A stretch of 25,871 bases of DNA from Giesbergeria sp. (GTDB taxonomy: Bacteria; Pseudomonadota; Gammaproteobacteria; Burkholderiales; Burkholderiaceae_C), in the NCBI GenBank assembly GCA_030690515.1, contig JAUYGP010000623.1, positions 1 through 25,871 of the forward strand, written 5' to 3'. A program made the position numbers and the translations under genes. The notes beneath the pieces were generated by a model. That model worked only from the letters and a program-made list of their open reading frames with translations. It made no database searches and had not been told where the DNA came from. Shown one piece after another: positions 14,635 to 21,566 of this stretch. Every line of letters starts with the position of its first letter. Position 1 is the stretch's first letter.

Positions 14635-15480
14635 ATGAACGCCCAAGACCTGATCCACGAGATCGCCCGCAGCCTGGCCACTGGCGCAGTCATTCCGTAC
14701 TTGGGCCCCGACATGCTGTCACTGTGCAGCGATATCAAGGTGCCGGGCACGCCGCTGGCGCTGGCCGAGAACATGACCGCCAAGGTCAGCGTGCCGCACA
14801 AAATCCGCAAGCGCCTGACCCAGGCGGCACAGTTCATCGAAAACTTCAAGCACCGCAAGTCGGTAGTGCACCTGATGAACGAGGCCTTTGCCGCCACGCC
14901 CGCACCCTCCCCTTTTCATCTGGCGCTGGCGGGCAGCGGCGCCGGCTTGTGGGTGGACACCTGGTACGACGACACCTTTGCCGCGGGCCTGGCGCAAGTG
15001 CCGGGCCGTTGGGTGCAAGTGCAGGGCTTGTCGCAATCTGAACATTTTGGTCAATGGACCGGGGCTTACGCGGCTGACGGCACGCCGCTGGCCGAGTTGT
15101 CCGCCGACCCGGGGCGCATGCTCTACAAACCCATGGGCAGCCACGGCCCGGCAGGCAACTACCTGGTGTCTGACAGCGACTATGTGGAAGTGTTGACCGA
15201 GATCGACATCCAGACCCCGATTCCGGCCGCTGTGCAGGCCTGGCGCACCGGGCGCAACTTTCTGTTTCTGGGCTGCCGCTTTGATGACCAACTGACCCGC
15301 TGTTTTGCGCGCCAGATCATGAAACGCTCCAGCGACCGCCATTGGGCGGTGCTGCCCAATGCGCCCACCCGCATGGAAGCACGCTTTTTGGCCGAACAAA
15401 ACATCACCCGCATCGACATGCCGCTGGCGCAGTTTTCTACCGCGTTGATGGATGCGATGCAGCCAGCACTGACGGCCTGA
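14635..15480 (+). CDS. SIR2-like Rossmann protein with altered catalytic motifs
   Basis: A 281-residue protein with the layout of SIR2_2 proteins: N-terminal helix then AVIPYLGPDML, LWVDTWYDDTFAAGL, LYKPMGSHG followed by YLVSDSDYVEVLT, and NFLFLGCRFDDQLTR. Each hallmark is changed: GAG becomes Gly24-Pro25-Asp26, TNYD becomes TWYD (Trp110), and KLHG becomes KPMG (Met167 where the catalytic His is expected). NAD hydrolysis or deacylation of the classical type is therefore unlikely, although the nucleotide-binding fold may persist. AAGGA eight bases upstream supports the start. It follows the DegT-fold gene by eight bases in the nif operon. Role unknown; regulation or chaperoning of a Nif protein is a guess. 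Confidence 0.78.
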   Translation: MNAQDLIHEIARSLATGAVIPYLGPDMLSLCSDIKVPGTPLALAENMTAKVSVPHKIRKRLTQAAQFIENFKHRKSVVHLMNEAFAATPAPSPFHLALAGSGAGLWVDTWYDDTFAAGLAQVPGRWVQVQGLSQSEHFGQWTGAYAADGTPLAELSADPGRMLYKPMGSHGPAGNYLVSDSDYVEVLTEIDIQTPIPAAVQAWRTGRNFLFLGCRFDDQLTRCFARQIMKRSSDRHWAVLPNAPTRMEARFLAEQNITRIDMPLAQFSTALMDAMQPALTA

Positions 15481-15532
15481 ACCATTTCTCCCGCTTTTTT
15501 AACCACCCAACGGCCTTGAGCCCTTTGACACC

Positions 15533-15823
15533 ATGACCACACTCACCGTCCTCCCCTCCGGCAAATCCTATGAAATTACCGCTGGCACCAGCCTGCTCAA
15601 AGCCCTGCAATCCGTGGGTGAACCCATCGTCAGCAAATGCGGCGGCGAAGCCAAATGCGAAAGCTGCCATGTTCTGGTGTCTGTGGGCCGCAAGAGCCTG
15701 TCCAAAATCCAGCGCATCGAGAACGAAAAACTCGACGGTATTGTGGGGGTCAGCTCGGGCTCGCGGCTGGCTTGCCAGGCCATTTTGGGCGAAGAAGCCG
15801 TTACCGTTGAATTGCTGAAATAG
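15533..15823 (+). CDS. [2Fe-2S] ferredoxin of the nif operon
   Basis: A 96-residue plant/adrenodoxin-fold ferredoxin with Cys36, Cys42, Cys45 and Cys81 (C-x5-C-x2-C-x35-C; SKCGGEAKCESCHVLV and RLACQAI), matching nif-linked [2Fe-2S] ferredoxins. RLACQ is typical for the last ligand. It probably passes electrons to a nif maturation enzyme, or pairs with the flavoprotein encoded 21 bases downstream. The 52-base gap from the SIR2-like gene shows no promoter I can recognise. Confidence 0.9.
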   Translation: MTTLTVLPSGKSYEITAGTSLLKALQSVGEPIVSKCGGEAKCESCHVLVSVGRKSLSKIQRIENEKLDGIVGVSSGSRLACQAILGEEAVTVELLK

Positions 15824-15844
15824 GCCTCGCTGCAAGGCGCAACC

Positions 15845-17467
15845 ATGGCTGATCCCGTGCCCATTCCCGTGACCCGGATCGTTGATGTTGCCGTCGTCGG
15901 CGCCGGCCTGTGCGGTTTGGCGCTGGCGCGTGGTCTCACGGCGCAGGGGCTGGAGGTGCAAGTGATCGAGGCACGGGAGCGCCTGGGCGGTCGCGTGTTC
16001 ACCCGGCAGTGCGACGCCACCGGCCAGGCGCTGAACCTCGGCGCCAGCTGGTTTTGGCCAGAGACCGAGCCGCGCATCACCGCGCTGTTGTCCGAACTCG
16101 GCCTTGCCAGCCACGCCCAGCATGACCCGGGTGATGCGCTGTGGCTGACCGACCCCAACCGCGAACCCGCGCGCCGCGATGAGCCCGGCGGTGTGCATGC
16201 CGGTGCCCGCTGCGTCACAGGCGGTGCGGCCCGATTGATCGACGTGCTGGCAGCATGCTTGCCGCCCGGCTGCGTTCGCACCGGCGTGGCTGTGCAGGCG
16301 TTGCGTGACCGGGGCGAGTTCATCGAACTTGTGACCCCTGCCGGTCCACCTGTCCGGGCGCGCCAGCTTGTCTTGGCCTTGCCGCCACGCCTGGTGCACG
16401 AAAGAATTCAATTTGAGCCACCGCTACCCGCCGCAGTGCAGGAAGCGTTGGCAACCACACCGACCTGGATGGCCGCGCAAGCCAAGTCGGTGACCACGTT
16501 TTCGCAGCCGTTTTGGCGCGCCGCAGGCCAATCGGGCAATGCTTTTGTGCGCCACACCCAGGCGGTTCTGGGCGAGGTGTTTGATCACACCGGTGATGAA
16601 ACCGGGCCTGGCGCTTTGGGCGGCTTTGTGGCCCTGAACGCGGCGCAGCGCGAGAACTTCAAGCGCGGCCTGCCGCTGCTGATCAACAGTCAATTGGCCC
16701 AGCTCTATGGCCCTTTGGCGCAGGACGGTTATCTGGCCCTGCAGGACTGGGCCACCGAGCCCTGGACATGCAGCGACACCGACCGCGCCAGTGCGCCCGC
16801 GCTACCGCAGAACAACCCTTTGTTGCGTCAGCCGCTGTGGGCTGGCCGGGTGTTTTTGGGCAGCAGTGAAACGGCCGCCCACGGTGCGGGTCACATGGAA
16901 GGCGCACTTGAAGCGGCTGACCGCATCGCCCATGCCGTGTGTCGACCAAACGCGGCCGTGCGCAAGACCTTGGCGCAAGACGACAACCGCCTCACGTGCG
17001 TTGCCGCCATAGGGACGTTTTCAGCCAGCGTGCTGGCACTGCGCGGCATGGCACCGCAGCGGTATCGCCTGCACCTGACCCGCCTGTTATCAAGCCAGCA
17101 GTCTGATTTGCTCACGCAACGCGCCTTGCTGGCTGTGGCGGACCAGGTTTACAGCGAGTCCCTGGCGCGTCTGGATCACTTGCTGCCCGCGCTGGATGCC
17201 GCCGACAGCCAGGTCGTCAATGGCCGCCATGCTTTAACCGCGGCGCTGTTGGCACCTTTCGAGGGTTGGAACAAGGGCCTGCTGGAGGCGGCACTCAAGC
17301 ACAACGCCGCATCCTGCGCACTGTCAAATTTCCCGACCGAGCACCAGCCAGACGCTGAAACACTGCACGCCATCACCCTGGACCTGGCAGCGGCCTGGCG
17401 CGAATTTGCGCTGGAACTCAATAGCCGGCTGCTCGTGGCTGCGGGTGATGAGACACTGGTCTCATAA
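15845..17467 (+). CDS. FAD-dependent amine-oxidase-like protein with extra C-terminal domain
   Basis: The 540-residue product has an intact FAD-binding Rossmann motif (VAVVGAGLCGLALARGL, then Glu42 in IEARERLGGRV), GASWFWP, a LVLALPP strand, Lys214 in AQAKSVTTFSQPFW at the flavin N5-water lysine position, and the C-terminal flavin loop FLGSSETAAHGAGHMEGALE. The oxidase part ends near residue 366. About 170 further residues form a predicted all-helical domain not part of the usual family. AAGG lies before the ATG at 15845. Placed in a nif operon behind a ferredoxin, it may be a flavin oxidoreductase serving maturation or removing oxygen. The amine substrate is not indicated. Confidence 0.85.
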   Translation: MADPVPIPVTRIVDVAVVGAGLCGLALARGLTAQGLEVQVIEARERLGGRVFTRQCDATGQALNLGASWFWPETEPRITALLSELGLASHAQHDPGDALWLTDPNREPARRDEPGGVHAGARCVTGGAARLIDVLAACLPPGCVRTGVAVQALRDRGEFIELVTPAGPPVRARQLVLALPPRLVHERIQFEPPLPAAVQEALATTPTWMAAQAKSVTTFSQPFWRAAGQSGNAFVRHTQAVLGEVFDHTGDETGPGALGGFVALNAAQRENFKRGLPLLINSQLAQLYGPLAQDGYLALQDWATEPWTCSDTDRASAPALPQNNPLLRQPLWAGRVFLGSSETAAHGAGHMEGALEAADRIAHAVCRPNAAVRKTLAQDDNRLTCVAAIGTFSASVLALRGMAPQRYRLHLTRLLSSQQSDLLTQRALLAVADQVYSESLARLDHLLPALDAADSQVVNGRHALTAALLAPFEGWNKGLLEAALKHNAASCALSNFPTEHQPDAETLHAITLDLAAAWREFALELNSRLLVAAGDETLVS

Positions 17468-17470
17468 GCC

Positions 17471-17836
17471 ATGGCGCAGATCATCCACAGTGCGCTGCTG
17501 AGCCTGATCGAGCAAGCCGGCACCTCGGTTGCGATTTTGACTGAGGGGCTGGCGCGTGACGAACTGCTGCGCTCGCGCCTGACCCGTTTTGAGGTGTTGC
17601 GCCAGCTCAACACACTGGCCGACAGCGCCGCCCAGGTCGACCCGGCTGAGCGCTCACGCATGCCCGAGCTGGACTGGGACGGCTGGGATGCCATGCGGCT
17701 GCGCTTTTTATGTCCGGCAGGCCAGGCGCTGGACGAAGCCCTGTGGTTTGCCTGCGAATCCCTGGTGCCTGCCACGCTGTTGTGGCTACGGGTCTACCAG
17801 CAGAGCCAGCCCCAACTGTTTCGCATGGCACCGTGA
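17471..17836 (+). CDS. HepT/DUF86-like helical protein without the HEPN histidine
   Basis: A 121-residue protein ending the nif operon, starting four bases after the flavoprotein stop. Its pattern follows HepT/DUF86: LIEQAGTSVAILTEGLARDE (helix with the glt..eF-like segment), RFEVLRQLNTLADSAAQV (the position of the AV..L.iIGEAa helix), then MPELDWDGWDAMR (PW..i.gmRN-like) and LDEALWFACESLVPATLLWL (D...vW..v..dLP.L-like). The HEPN RNase motif R-x4-H has Arg76 but Cys81 where the His should be, and the Tyr two residues later is Ala. No MNT nucleotidyltransferase partner is adjacent. It is probably a domesticated, non-nucleolytic HEPN fold. The family call is by pattern only. Confidence 0.6.
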   Translation: MAQIIHSALLSLIEQAGTSVAILTEGLARDELLRSRLTRFEVLRQLNTLADSAAQVDPAERSRMPELDWDGWDAMRLRFLCPAGQALDEALWFACESLVPATLLWLRVYQQSQPQLFRMAP

Positions 17837-17860
17837 AACTGCCATTTAACACTGCGCCAA

Positions 17861-18868
17861 TCAGCACTCGATGATCGCCTTGATCACGCCAGCTTTCGGG
17901 TCAAGCAGTGTCTCAAATTGCGTCGGCACCTGCGCCAGCGCCATGCGGTGGGTGTTCAAGGCTTGGGGGATCAGGCCGGCACGCATGGCATCCAGAACGG
18001 TCTGAAAATCTTCTGCGGTGGCATTGCGGCTGCCAATCAGTGTCATTTCGCGTTTGTGGAACTCGGGGTCTGAGAAGCTGATGTTGGCCCCCACCACCGA
18101 GATCAGCACATAGGCGCCACCGTGGGCCACCAGGCCGAACCCGCGCTCCATGGCCTTGGGGTTGCCTGTGGCATCAAACACCGCGTCAAAAAACTCACCG
18201 TCTGTCAGTGCAGACAGTTGCGCCACATCATTGGTGCCTAGACACACGCCGGTGGACACGCCCAACGAGTGGGTGCAAAAGTCCAGGCGATCCTGACGAC
18301 CATCCAGCGCGGTCACCGTGGCACCTCGCAGTTGCGCAAAAATCATGGCCGCCATGCCAATGGGCCCGGCCCCCACCACCAGCACACGCTGGCCCGCACA
18401 CACACCAGAGCGACGCACCGCATGCGCACCAATGGACAAAAACTCAAGCATGGCGGCCTGGTCAAGGGACACACATTCGGCCTTGTGCACAAACTGCTGG
18501 GGCACGCTCAGATATTCGGTGAACCCGCCGTCGCGGTGCACGCCGAGCACCTGGATACTGACGCAGCAATTCGTCTTGCCCACGCGGCAGGCCACGCAGG
18601 TGCCGCAGGACAGGTAAGGCATGACGTAGACCGTGTCGCCAGGCTGAAGTGCGCTCCCCTGCGGGGCGGCTTCCACAATCCCGGAGAGCTCATGGCCCAT
18701 CACACGCGGGTAGCTGAGGTAGGGCTGGTTGCCGGTAAAGATGTGCAGGTCAGTGCCGCACACACCCACGCGTTTGACACGCAGCAGCACCTCGTTGACA
18801 GCACGCTCGGGCATGGGGAACTCATGGGCACGCAGGATGCCGGGGGTTTCACAAACAACGGTGAGCAT
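17861..18868 (-). CDS. Zinc-dependent medium-chain dehydrogenase (RspB / L-galactonate dehydrogenase-like)
   Basis: The 335-residue MDR protein carries the catalytic zinc residues Cys38 (GVCGTDLH) and His59-Glu60 (MGHELSG), the structural zinc cysteines 88, 91, 94 and 102 (SCGTCVACRVGKTNCC), and an NAD-binding VLVVGAGPIG loop. Best resemblance is to RspB and L-galactonate 5-dehydrogenase types. A TTG at 18886 would extend it by six residues, but GGAGG seven bases before the ATG at 18868 fixes the start. It is the last gene of the sugar-acid operon and is preceded by the remnant of an RspA-like gene, matching the rspA-rspB order of E. coli. It likely oxidises a sugar acid or polyol to a keto acid. 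It converges on the nif operon with a 24-base gap. Confidence 0.88.
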   Translation of the reverse strand: MLTVVCETPGILRAHEFPMPERAVNEVLLRVKRVGVCGTDLHIFTGNQPYLSYPRVMGHELSGIVEAAPQGSALQPGDTVYVMPYLSCGTCVACRVGKTNCCVSIQVLGVHRDGGFTEYLSVPQQFVHKAECVSLDQAAMLEFLSIGAHAVRRSGVCAGQRVLVVGAGPIGMAAMIFAQLRGATVTALDGRQDRLDFCTHSLGVSTGVCLGTNDVAQLSALTDGEFFDAVFDATGNPKAMERGFGLVAHGGAYVLISVVGANISFSDPEFHKREMTLIGSRNATAEDFQTVLDAMRAGLIPQALNTHRMALAQVPTQFETLLDPKAGVIKAIIEC

Positions 18869-18907
18869 GAAATATCCTCCAATCAAACAAAATACAGGTC
18901 GGGCAGT

Positions 18908-18961
18908 TCAGACCTTCCAGCCGGGCGCGCACACGATGACTTTGGCGGCGGTGACCTTCAT
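18908..18961 (-). pseudogene. N-terminal remnant of an RspA/mannonate-dehydratase-like gene
   Basis: Minus strand, ATG at 18961 gives MKVTAAKVIVCAPGWKV and a TGA at 18910-18908. The first 14 residues match the N-terminus of the enolase-superfamily RspA/ManD group (MKI..A.V.V.CPGRNF...). The rest of the roughly 400-residue enzyme is missing before the RspB-like gene. The ATG lies 21 bases after the dehydratase stop, where a full downstream gene would be expected. I read this as the scar of a deletion. As only 17 codons remain, chance resemblance cannot be excluded. Confidence 0.6.
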
Positions 18962-18982
18962 GGTGTTGCTGAAAATGATGGG

Positions 18983-20515
18983 CTACATGATGGCGCCCAG
19001 CGCCCAGGGTACGAATTCGTTCTGGCCGTAGCCGTGTTGTTCGCTCTTGGTCTTGCGGCCCGATGCGGCGGCCAGCATGGCCTGGAAGATCCGCTCGCCC
19101 AGTTGCTCCACGCTCTCGCTGCCGTCGATGACGGTGCCGCAGTTGATGTCCATGTCTTCTTCCTGCCGGGCCCACAGCGCGCTGTTGGTGGCCAGCTTGA
19201 GCGACGGCGCGGGCGCGCAACCGTAGGCCGAGCCACGCCCGGTGGTGAAGCAGATCAGGTTGGCGCCACCGGCCACCTGGCCGGTGGCCGACACCGGGTC
19301 GTAGCCCGGCGTATCCATGAAGACAAAACCTCGTGCCGTGATAGGCTGGGCGTATTCGACCACGTCCACCAGGGGCGTGGTGCCGCCCTTGGCGATGGCG
19401 CCCAGCGACTTTTCCAGGATGGTGGTCAGGCCACCGGCCTTGTTGCCGGCCGAAGGGTTGTTGTCCATCTCGGCGTGGTGGCGGGTGCAGTACTCGGTCC
19501 ACCAGCGCAGGCGGGCTTCGAGCTTGTCGGCCACGGCTTGCGACACCGCGCGTTGCAGCAGCAGGTGTTCACCGCCATAGATTTCGGGCGTTTCGGACAG
19601 CACGGCGGTGCCGCCGTGACGCACCACCAGGTCCACCGCCGCGCCCAACGCCGGGTTGGCGCTGATGCCGGAATAGCCATCCGAGCCGCCGCACTGCAAA
19701 CCCACCACCAGGTGACTGGCGGGCACCGGCTGGCGCTGCACGGCGTTGGCTTCGGGCAGCAGGCGTTGCACCGCTTCAACGCCACGCGCCACGCTTTTGC
19801 CGGTGCCACCCGTGTCCTGGATGTTGAAGGTCACCAGCTTGGCGCCTTCACGCAGGCCTTCCTGCGCCAGCAGGCCCTGGATCTGGTTGGTCTCGCAACC
19901 CAACCCCACCACGATCACCGCGGCAAAGTTGGCGTGCCGTGCGTAGCCCGCCAGCGTGCGGCGCAGCACATGCAGGCCCTCGCCTTCGCTGTCGGTGGCG
20001 CAGCCGGCGCCGTGGGTCAGCGCCACCACACCGTCCACGTTGGGGTAGGCTGCCAGCGCCTCGGGGTGGATGTCGCGGCGGAAGTGGTCGGCAATGGCGC
20101 GCGCCACGGTGGCCGAGCAGTTGACACTGGTCAGCACGCCAATGTAGTTGCGTGTGGCCACCCGGCCATCAGCACGCACGATGCCGTCGAACGTGGCCGG
20201 CGTGTCCACATAGGCCACGGGCCGTACGTCGCCGCCCACGGTGTGACCACGGTCAAAGCGGCTGAAGGCCAGGTTGTGCGTGTGCACATGTTGCCCGGGC
20301 GCGATGGCCTGGGTGGCGGTGCCGATGATCTGGTTGTAGCGGCGCACCGGCTCACCCGCGGCGATGGCGCGCACCGCGATCTTGTGGCCGGGTGGGACCA
20401 GACCGCTGACCGTGATGCCTTCGGACGCGATGCGCGTGCCGCCCAGCAGTTGCTGGCGGGCGATCACAACATCGTCTGCCGGGTGGATGCGGATGACAGG
20501 GTCGGTATCAGCCAT
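18983..20515 (-). CDS. uxaA: Altronate/galactarate dehydratase family protein (UxaA type)
   Basis: The 510-residue product has an N-terminal SAF domain (about 8-90, with VHTHNLAF near 77-84) and the large C-terminal catalytic part: DGRVATRNYIGVLTSVNCSA, ALTHGAGC, VGLGCETNQI, LQCGGSDGYSGISANPALG, AVLSETPEIYGGEH, and SAYGCAPAPSLKLATNS. Length and ending (GQNEFVPWALGAIM) are complete. UxaA-type enzymes dehydrate D-altronate or related aldonates/aldarates to 2-keto-3-deoxy acids using iron or another metal. The gene's start overlaps the FAH-family stop by eight bases. The exact sugar acid cannot be set from sequence. The family also includes galactarate dehydratases. Confidence 0.9.
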   Translation of the reverse strand: MADTDPVIRIHPADDVVIARQQLLGGTRIASEGITVSGLVPPGHKIAVRAIAAGEPVRRYNQIIGTATQAIAPGQHVHTHNLAFSRFDRGHTVGGDVRPVAYVDTPATFDGIVRADGRVATRNYIGVLTSVNCSATVARAIADHFRRDIHPEALAAYPNVDGVVALTHGAGCATDSEGEGLHVLRRTLAGYARHANFAAVIVVGLGCETNQIQGLLAQEGLREGAKLVTFNIQDTGGTGKSVARGVEAVQRLLPEANAVQRQPVPASHLVVGLQCGGSDGYSGISANPALGAAVDLVVRHGGTAVLSETPEIYGGEHLLLQRAVSQAVADKLEARLRWWTEYCTRHHAEMDNNPSAGNKAGGLTTILEKSLGAIAKGGTTPLVDVVEYAQPITARGFVFMDTPGYDPVSATGQVAGGANLICFTTGRGSAYGCAPAPSLKLATNSALWARQEEDMDINCGTVIDGSESVEQLGERIFQAMLAAASGRKTKSEQHGYGQNEFVPWALGAIM

Positions 20516-21374
20516 CGATCAGCTCCGGGTTCCAGGCGTGCACCGTCTGGCGCTGGGTGCCGAGCCCCTGGATGGACAACTGCATCACGTCGCCCGGCTT
20601 CAGGTAGATCGGCAGCGGCTTGACACCCATGCCGACACCGGGGGGGGTACCGGTGCTGATCAGGTCGCCGGGGTAGAGTGTGGTGAACCGGCTGATGTAA
20701 CTCACCAACTGCGCCACGGTAAACACCATGGTGCGGGTGTTGCCGTTCTGGTGGCGAAAGCGATTGACCTCCAGCCACATGCCGAGCTGCTGCGGGTCGG
20801 CCACTTCGTCGGCGGTGACGATCCAGGGTCCGACCGGGCCAAAGGTGTCGCAGCCTTTGCCCTTGTCCCAGGTGCCGCCCCGCTCTAACTGGTATTCGCG
20901 TTCCGACACATCGTTGACCACGCAGTAGCCCGCCACATGGTTCAGCGCGTCGGCTTCGCTCACGTAGCGCGCGGTGGTTCCGATCACGACACCGAGCTCA
21001 ACCTCCCAATCGGTCTTGACCGAGCCCTGCGGGATCACCACCGGGTCGTTGCAGCCGATCATGGTGCTGGTGTGCTTGGTGAACAACACCGGCTCGGCGG
21101 GAATCGCCATGCCGGACTCCGCTGCGTGGTCGGCGTAGTTCAGGCCCACGCAGATGAACTTGCCGCAGCCCGTCCATGGCAAGCCGATGCGCGCGGTGTC
21201 GGGCAACAACGGCAGCGTTTCAGGGTCGAGCGCACGCAGCCGGGCGAGGCTGGCGGGTTGCAGCCCCTGCGCGCTGATGTCGGGCAGCACGCCAGACAGG
21301 TCGCGTGTGCGGCCAGAGGGGTCGATCAGGGCGGGTTTTTCAGCGCCCTTGGCGCCAATACGAAGAAGTTTCAT
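20508..21374 (-). CDS. FAH-family hydrolase, possible diketo-sugar-acid hydrolase
   Basis: A 288-residue fumarylacetoacetate hydrolase family protein: KFICVGLNYADHAAESG, EPVLFTKHTSTMIG, DWEVELGVVIG (metal-binding acidic residues), VVNDVSEREYQLERGGTWDKGKGCDTFGPVGPW and LYPGDLISTGTPPGVGMG. In sugar-acid operons with an SDR and dehydratase, such proteins cleave 2,4-diketo-3-deoxy acids (as in L-fuconate or L-rhamnonate degradation) to pyruvate and a hydroxy acid. Here the partner SDR upstream is deleted to a stub, so the substrate route may be broken. GGGA-type purine sequence lies before the ATG. Confidence 0.88.
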   Translation of the reverse strand: MKLLRIGAKGAEKPALIDPSGRTRDLSGVLPDISAQGLQPASLARLRALDPETLPLLPDTARIGLPWTGCGKFICVGLNYADHAAESGMAIPAEPVLFTKHTSTMIGCNDPVVIPQGSVKTDWEVELGVVIGTTARYVSEADALNHVAGYCVVNDVSEREYQLERGGTWDKGKGCDTFGPVGPWIVTADEVADPQQLGMWLEVNRFRHQNGNTRTMVFTVAQLVSYISRFTTLYPGDLISTGTPPGVGMGVKPLPIYLKPGDVMQLSIQGLGTQRQTVHAWNPELIDG

Positions 21375-21400
21375 GGGAAGTTCACTGTGGGAGGAAGAAA

Positions 21401-21550
21401 TTAGTTGGACCAGTCGCCGTCGATGGTCTGGGCGGTTCCGGTGGCGATGCCGCGCGCCCCTTCTTTGAGAAAGGCCAGCGCGGTGGCGTGGCTGATGCCC
21501 TGGTCTGCGGCGCGCAGGAGAGCGGCTTTTCCGGCAAGGCGTTGGCTCAT
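21401..21550 (-). pseudogene. Internally deleted short-chain dehydrogenase
   Basis: Minus strand 49-codon frame from ATG at 21550: MSQRLAGKAALLRAADQGIS, HATALAFLKEGARGIAT, then GTAQTIDGDWSN and TAA. The first 35 or so residues match the N-terminus of an SDR such as 2-keto-3-deoxy-L-fuconate dehydrogenase (RL.GK.ALVTAA.QGIG.ATA..F..EGA.VIAT). The last 12 match the SDR C-terminus (GTAQ.IDGGW). About 200 residues between are gone, in frame. The glycines of TGxxxGxG are also altered. A good GGAGGG ribosome site six bases before the ATG survives, overlapping the end of dctM, so a 49-residue peptide might still be made. Confidence 0.8.
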
Positions 21551-21566
21551 GGTGCTTCCCTCCGCT

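Noticed and set aside
18962..18982. Dehydratase gene possibly truncated at its 3' end
   Set aside because: The protein ends in GQNEFVPWALGAIM, the usual end of the family, so the gene is complete; only the following gene is lost.
18269..20623. 784-codon open frame on the + strand
   Set aside because: It lies antisense to the dehydratase and zinc dehydrogenase genes, has no recognisable domain, is rich in His/Gly/Ala/Arg as expected from the complement of GC-rich coding DNA, and has no ribosome site.
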